Assembly: GCA_013365365.1 (NCBI GenBank)
Contig: JABVXU010000930.1
Span: 1-14,718, forward strand
Direction of reading: 5' to 3'
Origin: Cruorifilaria tuberocauda
Lineage: Eukaryota; Nematoda; Chromadorea; Rhabditida; Onchocercidae
DNA length: 14,718 nt
The translations under genes and the position numbers were made by a program. The notes under the pieces were generated by a model, which saw only the letters and a program-made list of their open reading frames with translations, made no database searches and was not told the origin of the DNA. This document shows, one piece after another, positions 1-9,300 of this stretch; within the stretch, counting starts at the first letter, position 1; each line of letters begins with the position of its first letter.

Positions 1-34
1 TTTTTTTTTTTTTGCACACGAAATTCTTTAGTAA

Positions 35-40
35 TTTATT
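35..40 (-). terminator. AATAAA overlapping the stop of the left-edge minus-strand exon
   Basis: The stop codon TAA and the poly(A) signal share bases. A run of 13 A (minus strand) starts 22 bases later at the window edge. The spacing is right for cleavage and polyadenylation. Confidence 0.45.
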
Positions 41-260
41 AAAAATATTTCGCTTGTTCTGTAAAAATCACGCAACAATCTATTGCGGAGATGTTGACGT
101 GTCGTTCTGGAGGTAAAATATTAAATGGATGTAAATATTTTCTTGGAGAAATGCTTCTTACATTCTTCCGATAGACGAAGATTCTGTCACTGTAAGGCAA
201 TAACGGCATGATCATTTTCTCTAAAGGTTCTTCTGCTGCTTTCTCTTCTACACTTTGGTT
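39..260 (-). CDS. Probable terminal exon of an unrecognised minus-strand gene
   Basis: After the acceptor-like gcgtgcAG an open frame of 73 codons runs to a TAA at 41-39. It begins NQSVEEKAAEEPLEKMIM and continues through LPYSDRIFVYRKN, SPRKYLHPFNILPPE and AIDCCVIF. The mix of Pro, Arg, Glu, Asp and Cys is unlike the Phe/Lys/Asn/Ile-rich shadows found elsewhere, so I think it is real coding sequence. I recognise no family, membrane segment or signal peptide. The frame is closed upstream by a TAA, and the first in-frame ATG comes 17 codons into the exon, so it is more likely a last exon than a whole gene. Earlier exons were not found; a plus-strand DB gene lies just upstream, so the two genes may overlap or be nested. 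It could also be a 5'-truncated retrocopy. Confidence 0.45.
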   Translation of the reverse strand, partial: NQSVEEKAAEEPLEKMIMPLLPYSDRIFVYRKNVRSISPRKYLHPFNILPPERHVNISAIDCCVIFTEQAKYF

Positions 261-554
261 CTGCACGCTTATTTAAGAAAGAGATTACAGTCGCATATTT
301 TAACTGTGATTGTCAGTTCTAAATTGCACTAAATCAGTCAAGAAAGCATGAAACTTAGCAGCAGTTTTATGATTCATCTAATACAAATTTGGTTATGATT
401 GCACCTTCTATAATTCCAGAACCTTTATATTGCCTAAGCTGCAATCATTGTCAATTACAGCTACAAAGTTTACTAAATATCAGGATTTGAAACATGAAGT
501 TGAAAGCAATTACGTTACATGCTTAAAACTTGCTTGTAACGTGCAAAATTGTAG

Positions 555-704
555 GATTGTGGTAATCAAGCAAATGAATGGAAACCATGCATTGAGAGGA
601 AAATAGCTGACCAAGTTTTTGGAGCATGTTGCAATAGATTTGCGCCGCCAGAATGCCGCGGTTTATGTATCTACGAAAGTAATCCTATCGAAGCGCGAGT
701 CGTT
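555..704 (+). CDS. DB-module gene, first visible exon
   Basis: Fifty codons with six cysteines, including the paired Cys-Cys at codons 25-26 and C-R-G-L-C. It is a GC-rich island in AT-rich surroundings. The 5' border at 555 follows attgtAG but has an odd context: another open frame reads through it and an 8-base near-duplication sits on it. Confidence 0.75.
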
Positions 705-1226
705 GTAAATTTTTTCTTTTATTTTTTAAATATGAGTGATCTTTTTTTGCGAAATATGGATTATCAGATTTGATATTATGGTGATGAAAAAAATTTAGCG
801 GGAATTTTTTATAGTTAATGCATACAATCCAGCCGTCGCGATGTCGTTTGTATAAATATCTGAGTTCAATAATCCACTGTGCCGCTCAAACTCATGACAA
901 TACAGCGTGCTGTCGAGATATGGGCATTCATGAAATCGGCCCACAATGCTTACAGATGTGTGGACCACAAGTAGTTTCTTTTAGTTACTCATACACCTTA
1001 ATCTTGATTTATACATATATTTGTCTTTTCATTTATAATAAAAAATAATACAAGAAAAATGAATCCGGCAATTTGTTTCCAGGCAAAACCACGTCAATTA
1101 TGGGGTACAAGATCACTACGCAAAGATCTAGTCGTATGTTTGGCAAAATGGGACCAAATAATGTTCTGTCATCAAGCTGGTCTACGCGCTAGAAAAATCT
1201 TGAAAACATCAACGACGTCACAATAA
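555..1226 (+). CDS. DB-module cysteine-rich protein, 3' part (three exons)
   Basis: Exons 555-704, 833-970 and 1083-1226 join in phase 0 to give 143 residues and a TAA stop. The spacing is that of the nematode DB module: CGNQANEW, F-G-A-C-C, P-P-E-C-R-G-L-C-I-Y, then SRCRLYKYL, H-C-A, T-A-C-C, P-Q-C-L-Q-M-C-G and VVCLAKWDQIMFC. There are 14 cysteines in all, so one complete 12-cysteine module is present and must be held by disulfides. Such proteins are secreted or extracellular and their function is mostly unknown. Acceptors are attgtAG, caatccAG and gtttccAG; donors are GTAAAT and GTAGTT. No signal peptide or start was found: codon 552-554, just upstream in this frame, is TAG, so at least one 5' exon is missing or unresolved. 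The tail after the last cysteine is basic and Thr/Ser-rich. The module assignment is firm and the exon borders are likely. Confidence 0.82.
833..970 (+). CDS. DB-module gene, middle exon
   Basis: Forty-six codons (PSRCRLYKYL to CGPQ) with six cysteines, including a second Cys-Cys pair. Bounded by caatccAG and a GTAGTT donor; the frame downstream of the donor turns hydrophobic and AT-driven, as expected of intron sequence. Confidence 0.85.
1083..1226 (+). CDS. DB-module gene, last exon
   Basis: Forty-seven codons and a TAA stop. Carries the final two cysteines in V-V-C-L-A-K-W-D-Q-I-M-F-C, a typical DB-module end, then a basic tail. Acceptor tttgtttccAG is a good nematode consensus. Confidence 0.83.
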   Translation, partial: AKPRQLWGTRSLRKDLVVCLAKWDQIMFCHQAGLRARKILKTSTTSQ

Positions 1227-1373
1227 CTATCTAGAGTATGGTTTTTTATTTATCTTCTTGTTGTATTTTGTTTTTTTGACATGTTCTTTGATGGAATGAG
1301 TAAGTGTATCAGTTATCTTATTGCAATTGCAGTGGCTTTAAGTGATTTAAAAATTTATGATTCTAATCGTTAG

Positions 1374-1379
1374 AATAAA
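1374..1379 (+). terminator. Probable poly(A) signal of the DB-module gene
   Basis: First AATAAA on the plus strand after the stop codon, 148 bases downstream. The spacing suits a nematode 3' UTR, but AATAAA also arises easily by chance in DNA this AT-rich. Confidence 0.45.
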
Positions 1380-4300
1380 AAGGCGTCCGTAATCCCTCCA
1401 ATAAATGGAAATAAAATTTTTTAGTAATTGAACGAAGAACTCGCTTTCAATTTTCATGCTGATCACAAAGGGTCGTGTTAAGTTGTTCAAAAAGAATGTG
1501 CAGAAAAGTTCCGTAAATGGCTGAAAAATATTTATATAAATTTAGCTTATATAGTTAAATTTGTTCTGAAATGAAAACTTTTGATTAATGTCGTGATGTG
1601 AGTTCAGCTGAAGCTAATTCAAATCACAATATTGATTTTTTATGTGGCATTAATGATTTAAAATGACTGATTTATAAAATAACGAAAGTATTCTTTCGAA
1701 TGTAATAGATAAATAAATGTTTCTTATGACAAATGTTTGCTATTCACAAAAGCAATTTATTAAATTATATCAATGAATCTCACAGTCAAAGTGAAAAATT
1801 ATTCAGCACAAATTGCATGCTTTATTGTTTTTATCAGCCTCATCTTCACGTTTTTCCTAGTTGTCATGAATGATTCTTCGTTGAGCTGAAGTATATCATA
1901 CATTTACTCGTTTGCAATTAATCAAAGTTTGAATTACTGGTCACCGAGAGATACTGATCGGTTAATACTTGAAGAAATTTTTATGGCTATGGTTCAATTT
2001 TGGCATCTTTATTACTAATGTTTAGGAATCAACCCAACAGATATTTCTGGAACACCGTGCTCATAGTGACATTACCAGCAAAAGCACACACTTCTGAACT
2101 TACAAGTATTATTGGATTTTAAAATAGTCCTGTAGAAACCAAAAATATCCGTATAATTACATCGGCACTGAAGTTGCTGTACTGTTTGTGTTTTTTATTA
2201 TCATCTACTGATGGTTTGAAATTTTTCAAAAAAGGAAATTTTTCAATACATAAACGATTAGGGAAAAAAAAAGAAAGCTGGGACTTCCAGTAATGATCAG
2301 TAGGTCAAGTAAAACACAGATTACATATAACATTGCATGTTTAACTTTCGTAAGATGTAGGCTTTTGTTGTTATACACGATTGTTGGCGAAATTTTTGTA
2401 ACGTTCACGCAACGATCTTTTTTCTAATGACTATTAAGTCGATAGTAACTTTTGTTGATCTTATGAGATATTTGTCGAGAAGTTTCTCGAAACTAATTTT
2501 TGATTATAAATATTTTCGATTATTTTTCTATGAATCATTGCTTGTAAAATGTAAAACATTCTCATGGCGCCGTCTAGCAGATAATCTCATCCCATAAAAA
2601 ACTGTTTTATGTCTAAATAATTTAATATATCAAGTGATCTATGTTACAGTTTTTATGATTAAAATCATTTCTTCTCATGAAAATTCTTCACTTTTATTAA
2701 CTTTTTATTAATTCTTCCAATGTAAATTTTCTCATCTCTGTAAATCTAAAGCCCGCTGTTCTGTTATTTTATTAAAATAAATTGTTATTCCACTGCTCTT
2801 ATACTGCAATTCCACAAATTCCGAGTTCGTCCGCAAGGAAACCTTCTCCACCAAAATCAAACTTCCACCATATTCAAACCCCAATTCAGTCTAATAAAAA
2901 TCCACTTCAATATTATGGAAAATAGCGTTATCATAGACAATGCTGTACTTTACACTATGTTGTAGATTAAACAATAAAGTAATAAAGAATAGTCGTATGC
3001 ATGCTAGTCGCCTTGCTAACTGTTTCTCTCGTTTGAATTCACAATAGTTATGAATCCAAGAAAAAAGAAATGTCAAACGATTCGAAAACATTATTTGAAA
3101 ATGTTCGGCAAACAGATAATTTGCAACGACAACTCAAATTGCTTTGATAATCTTTTCTCATTTATTTCACTTTTGATTTTTTGCTTCTAATAAGGAGCAA
3201 AAAAATTGGACCAGCTAATGTTTTATGGTGCAAGTAAACTTACTTCTACAGCTCACATAGATGGATGGTCTAATCTTAACAGTAATTTCTTTCAGTAGGT
3301 GGCTTAATTCTGTTTTATTAGATATTTTGAAGTGTAGTGTAGATTTCAGAGTTTGCTTTCTGTACAAGCGTCATATATGGCTAATCTGTAATAGAAAGAA
3401 GTAAATAGATACTGATGAATTATATCCGAAGAAACTCCCACTCAAATAACAGTTATTTATCGGTCATATATAGCTTTGACCTTTCTGGAGCTGATTATTC
3501 CACATCTCTGTCCAATTTCCAGGAACATATCCATCTACGTAAACGTATCGGAAAATTTTTACACAGCTCGTTTTTTCACCGATTAATATGATACAGCAAT
3601 AATAATCAACATAACAGTCGAAACGCTGTCAGTGTTTCCGGTACGAAAAAAAATTCGTCGTTCATATCTAGAACAGACTTCTTTTTTCTCATCGTTGGCA
3701 ATATTAATTAGAGGATAGGATTAACCTTTAGATATGTTACCGAATGAAATTAAACCTATATACATATGTACTGTTTGTAAACCCCATGGTCGATGTATAG
3801 CAATGTATATAACCTTACAGTGTCATTGACCAGTGATTTAGCTTACTGAAAATATTTGATTCCATTTACGAATTTCAAACAATAAGAAATTCTATTATGA
3901 AACAACCGGTTGAAAGTAATCAAAGAACTAAAGAGAATGAAATTTCTGGAATTAAAAATTTTGAAAGTTAAGCGAATTATATTATACATGTATTGCAGTT
4001 ATTCAGTTATTTCGGTTGCTTTTGTCAAACATGCAAATTTTGTAAAATGATCTGCAGTGCAACATCACTTAACCGCTTTTTTGCTTGTATATTTCATTTG
4101 TTGCTCACTAGATTTTATGCGGAACTTTTAAATTTTCTTAGCAAAACATTTATTTTCGGGATTGCTCTGTCAGATCATGAAGACATCTTTTTACCGCTGC
4201 TTTGGATAATGTAACTCAATATTTATATTTTGAAATATGTGCATAATCTGTATTCTTTTGCCGAGATAATTAATAAAAATAGTTAAAAAGACGAAAATAT

Positions 4301-6149
4301 TAAGTCATTTTTGGACCTTCACTCCATGGATTTCCCTTAGAGTCACTGAGCTCCTTTGATTCTCGATATATGGCCATCTAATTCCAATGTTCTAATGAAG
4401 TGATCTCCATAATATCCTTCCTTTTTAAACAAATTACAATATCCTTTAGAGTGAATTGCAAACAACAGCAAAGCCAAGACTAACTACGTTATTTTATAAT
4501 AAAAATAAGCTATTTTCTCAATTCTATGATCTGACAAACTGCAAACTGAATGCTAGGGAAAATTCTTCCAATTTCGCTTTAAAAAAATGTAAGGTTAGTA
4601 AGTATATTTTAGTTCCTTGCAGTCTAATTTGCAAACGGTATTCTGGTCGAATTGCGGTACATTTTTTCTGCCCATGTTAATAGAATTAGCAAACGATTGT
4701 TTAGAATTTACAATTTCAAAAGAATTTCAAAATTTCCTAAAGAACTATAAAAGACCAGAATTCAGTTTTCTTCCTGTAAATAACAATGACGAAATTCATT
4801 TTAGCCGAATCTAGCGGTAAGATTTTATCTGTTTCTCATTTATTCAACGACATTTATTAGCTTGATTTTGGTGCCTCATAACTATTGACTTATGCCATTT
4901 CGTTAATCAGTTGACTTCATTTTTATTGTAACCACTAGAAACAATCCTAGGATATAAAAAAAAAATAAGAGCACCAATTTATATAGTAGCAATATTAAAC
5001 AATTTATACCTTTGGCGTGTTTCAAGAAGCTTCCGCCGTAGTTAAATCAAGAAAATGTCATAAAACTTCAACCAAAAGAATAAATGAAAGAAATAAAACG
5101 GAAAGGTGAAATTCCGGAAAAAATTGAAAGTTGAAAAAATTTACACTTTAGTTATGCAAGAAGGTAAGAGACAAATGATTAAATTGATAATTAATCACAT
5201 GAACTAATTCAACTGATATAATTAGATGAGATTTTGAATAGGGCAATACTATTTCAAAGCTTAAATTGACTGTCGGATCTTGCAGTATGCTCTCTAAACC
5301 TTTCCTTAAAAAATTGAGACATTTGACAAGAATTTGTTTCAAAACTAAATTCAAAGTCTAGATTTCCTAAGTTATGTTGTTGACGAATAAATAACAAAAG
5401 TTTAAATAGACAATCAAAGATGGGGGAACAGTACACTGCAATCTGTCTGAGAAGAGAAAATAAAAAGATTCAAACGATATGAAACGATTAATATGGTTTT
5501 AATAGTTAAGCGGGATAAATCTTAAAAAAAGAAACTTGAAAAAAAAATCGCCTAAAAAAGATCATAGTCATTAGGAATGGTAACAATTCATTTCAAAGTT
5601 GCATGCCTATTTGTGCAAGCATTGAATTTTCAAAAAATCCAAAATTTAATCAAATAACGCAAATTACATTTAAGCTGAGTCTTAGAAAATTAGAAAATTT
5701 CGTTTTCATTCAATTTTTCTGCCATTCTAGTGGATTCAAAAACTAGTGACTATAAAAATGCTTTATCTTTTATATGATATTTTATTCAAACCTGACCACT
5801 GAAGCAATAATGTGTAAATTGAAAACGTAGGTATTTCGGAAAATCAATATTCTGAAAAGTGAAATGACTTCGAGAAATTGCAAAATAATCTATTCTAAAT
5901 TTTGTGAGGCTGAACAGCTGAGATTATGTGTACTTACCATAAAATTTTGAAATGAATGGAAATGAGGACCATTATAATATATATATATGAACCAAAACCA
6001 CAAAACCACAAGATCAATATATGAAATGACGAGAGTCTAAAAATAATGAAAATATTAAAAAGAACACTTATTATATATTGGCAAGTTTCATAGAAATAAA
6101 TTTTCAGGTGACTAAATTTCGCAATTCTTCGAGTGTTTTGACAAGTATA
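1380..6149. other. Long AT-rich intergenic region without a supported gene
   Basis: The open frames here are short, T- or A-driven and lack splice-consistent partners. A few less AT-biased patches occur (about 2028-2110, 3520-3590 and 4300-4377), and one resembles an exon, but none can be joined into a model. It also holds a three-unit heat-shock-type element at 2478 and an (AT) run near 5975-5988. No tRNA, rRNA or transposon ends were seen. Confidence 0.6.
2478..2492. promoter_or_regulatory. Three-unit heat-shock-type element
   Basis: Reads aGAAg tTTCt cGAAa, three alternating pentamers at exact 5-base spacing, the HSF consensus. Its first two units sit within a 7-base inverted repeat, TCGAGAA/TTCTCGA (2475-2490). 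No adjacent promoter or gene was recognised, so function is doubtful. Confidence 0.25.
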
Positions 6150-6155
6150 TTTATT
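6150..6155 (-). terminator. syg-1 polyadenylation signal AATAAA
   Basis: Canonical AATAAA on the minus strand, 30 bases past the syg-1 stop codon, followed by T-rich sequence. This supports 6185 as the end of the coding region and implies a very short 3' UTR. Confidence 0.7.
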
Positions 6156-6184
6156 AAGAAAGCAAATTTAAGTGTGATACGTTG

Positions 6185-6304
6185 CTATACGTGCGTTGAT
6201 GTTTGGCTTATTGGTCGCTCTTGCATCGCATTCAGCAAGGAATCTGCTGCACATTCCGCATTCGATGTTGATATTTTAGACATTGTTTCCAGCAGCGCAC
6301 ATCC
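6185..6304 (-). CDS. syg-1: syg-1 exon 14: C-terminus with PDZ-binding end
   Basis: Residues 686-724, ending PISQTSTHV and a TAG stop at 6187-6185. The THV end is the PDZ ligand expected for Kirre/Neph proteins, which identifies this as the true last exon. The acceptor is the weak point: catccAG at 6306 gives phase 0, but it lacks a pyrimidine tract, and gatcAG about 70 bases upstream also gives phase 0. The stop is firm; the 5' border is provisional. Confidence 0.75.
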   Translation of the reverse strand, partial: GCALLETMSKISTSNAECAADSLLNAMQERPISQTSTHV

Positions 6305-9300
6305 CTGGATGCTGATTCTGCTTGTTAAAGTTATTTGATTAAATTTAACTCCCAGCGTACTATACAAGAACTGATCCTTGAATTGTCTTAAGAAAGTTAG
6401 TGCAGAACTTAAAGTTTGATAAATTCTACATTGGCAGTATTTAAACTGAAGCTTCTACTCTCTCCATCCTTTCCTCCAAGAAATGGAAAAATCTAGCCAG
6501 TCCGAAGCTCACTAGCTTAGAACTTATGAAACGTGGATAGATGATCCAATCTAATGTATAAACTAAAATACGTGGTCCAAGGAATGATTAACCAGTAACA
6601 GCAAAACCATATTCCAAAAAGTGAAAATTTCGTTAACATTTTTCGTAAGGTGAATAGTAAGGTGAATAGCAACAGTGAAAAATGCTTTCAGAATATCTAA
6701 TTCGTTTGGTTAAGTAATATTTTAATCAACCTGTTGTAGATTATTTAAAAAGAAGTTATAGCAAGAAGGAAAAAACTAGCTAATCTACCTTTGAGTTCCG
6801 ATAGCGATATGGTTCAGATGTGGTAACAGCAGCGATACTTGCAATTGATGCAAAACTATTGTAGGGATGATTGATGTGTATATTTCGTTCATCAATGCCA
6901 CCATCAAAAGAATGTGATGCACAAGCTTTGTAAATGCTTCTATTAATAAGCGGTGAAGATGATAAATAATAACAGTTTGAATTACTTTGTGGCACTGCTA
7001 TATAATCCTAAAATTTTACCTAAAATGTTATGTAATCTGATTCCTGTATAAAAAATAACTTGCATTTTTCTTGGCTTTTTTTGAAAGCAATATAATAGAT
7101 AGAGAAAATGGGAAATGTTTTTTTCTTCTTTTCAAATCATAGACTAACTTCAGAACAGAGAAGTCGATGACTTTCGTTAGATATTGAATTGTACATGTCA
7201 CTAAAAAACTGGTCACCAACAAGCGTTTCAATTTTCACATTCACATCAGAATGATCGTCTAGAAAGGTAGCGTTTAATGATAAGGCTATATTAATATCAA
7301 TAAGAAAGTAAACTAAGAGTATATGAAAAATATTCTTGCACAACATACCACTAAACTGAGCAGCATTTTTGTACGAATTTCGATGACACTGCCAACAACT
7401 ACAGCAACCCATAATAAACAAAGCTGAGAGTAACAATAAAGCAGTTGGAATAAAATATTGCGGTGGTAGAATTCCTATAATTAGTGAGAACACTTTTTTA
7501 TAACAATAATGTTAATTAGTATTAGTTAACAGGTACCACACAATAGGCTTTTCTTTCTATTTTTATGATTCATGAAAATTTATGTAATATGATAGACAGA
7601 TGAATTTAATTGATTTTCACATTTGAAAAATTTTTGCAAATTAAATTAAATGATTTTTAATATATCATAACGAAACTTACTACATAAAGGCATATCTCAC
7701 AATTTTTTATGCAGATAACGAGTTCAAATATTTTATATCTCCTGATATTACATAAACTTGACTCATTAAACTATATAACGAAGATCTTGCACAAATCATT
7801 AACGAAAGCTTACTTTCATTACTTTCGCAAAAACTATTTCAGTAACCAATCATTTTCACAAAAATTTCCGCATAAAATTTTGTCAGTTCAGCTACCTTTG
7901 CGTTCGCAGTATTTTCTTGATCATAATCACCCGCCACAATAACTTTTTGTTAATTTTCCTATTTTTCTATTTTTGTCCGACTGTTTTATAGAATTTGTTC
8001 TAATTTTCTATTTTTGTATCTCTGTGAACCTCTTCATTACAAATTAATCCGGCTTTTTTGTGAATGTGCCCGAGGCTTCTGTGTACGATTGTACAAAGGT
8101 TTATCGAGAGTCTGTTGACCTAAGGTTACAATTCATGATTGTACAAGAGTTTATTAGGGGTGTAGCCGTTGAATCATAGGGTTAAGATTACCTTCTTGAC
8201 TGATTGTTGTTACTATCAGTTCGAAAGAAAAAACTCATGTCGCTTTGTACGCTCACCTCACAACTCAATTTTTACTCAACTATACAATAATTCAAATACA
8301 ATCACACCCTTTTAAAAATGCCTTCTTGTGCTCTTCCTAGCTCTTGCCTTCCTCTTAACTTATAGAAAAGGATATCTTCTAACCCATAATTGCTGCCCTC
8401 ATTACTACTATTTCTGAATAAAATATTCGTTTGCGAATCAACATCAATTCCAAACTTTCACAACAATTTTTTGGATTCACTTTGCCATCTATAATATTTT
8501 TCTTTTAATCTCCATACCACCCATAAATTTCTTGAAATCTCAACGGTTACTAACTCCCCCCAAATATACAAGTCTTCCAAACAGCTGACAATTTTCATGC
8601 ACTGACGAACGAATCAATAGCGCTTCGTTAAAATGCTCTGTGCTAATTTCCTATAAATATTTTCAGTTTGCCGCAAATCGAAATTCTGCTTCTCACTTTT
8701 TCATTTACTACATATTATTTTATCTAAAAAAGAGGGAAAGAAAAATGGGGAGATTACCAATAAATGCGTCCACTATGCTTTTCGGCTTCAGTTGAACTAT
8801 CCGAAAATCTCTGCCCAACTCATTATATGCTGAGCAATTGTATGTACCAAAATCCGAATCCTTGACATTTTGAATGGCTAACCGACTTTCCACACCGAAC
8901 TGCCGCGGAACTTGATGAATCTGTATTTAATTATCTTAGAAAATGACCCTTTAATAAATTCCTTGCTTAAAATATTCATTCAGTTTTAGGGGAAATTTTC
9001 TGGCATATTGGAAATCACCGCAAGGAATTTGAGTTTTTCGCAAACAAAAATCAGTTTTTACCTGAAATCGACTGCCTAAACGCCCATATTCAAACGTTAT
9101 CCCATTTAAGGACCATAAAACATCTTGTGGTTGCGGACGTCCTCTTACCTGAAAGCGAATTCAAATTATTCAATTACTTTCTTATTGTTGGCTGCTTTGT
9201 TTTTTTTTGAAGCCAAAAAAGAAATGGAATATGGAAAAAAGAAATTAAAAGAGGGAAAACCTACTTTTCAGTGGAAATGATGTTGCAGGACAACAAGCTT

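Noticed and set aside
348..391. Signal-peptide-like start MKLSSSFMIHLIQIW as first exon of the DB gene
   Set aside because: Its GTTATG donor gives phase 2 while the DB exon needs phase 0, and joining to the nearest acceptor at 419 creates a stop.
2028..2110. Less AT-biased patch with short open frames on both strands
   Set aside because: Each strand gives about 20 codons before a stop and neither can be chosen over the other.
3993..4214. Cys- and Phe-rich plus-strand frame of 73 codons
   Set aside because: T-rich DNA readily yields Phe/Leu/Cys; no domain spacing and no good splice or start context.
4617..4814. Plus-strand frame with a plausible-looking C-terminal half (LIELANDCLEF, then KNYKRPEFSFL)
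   Set aside because: No splice-consistent partner exon, A-rich codons throughout and no recognisable family; chance cannot be excluded.
5975..6011. (AT)n run followed by ACCAAAACCACAAAACCACA
   Set aside because: Short simple sequence with no further structure; not worth a separate element call.
6078..6338. 86-codon open frame on the plus strand
   Set aside because: It is antisense to the syg-1 terminal exon; the minus-strand frame ends in the expected THV PDZ ligand, so this one is a shadow.
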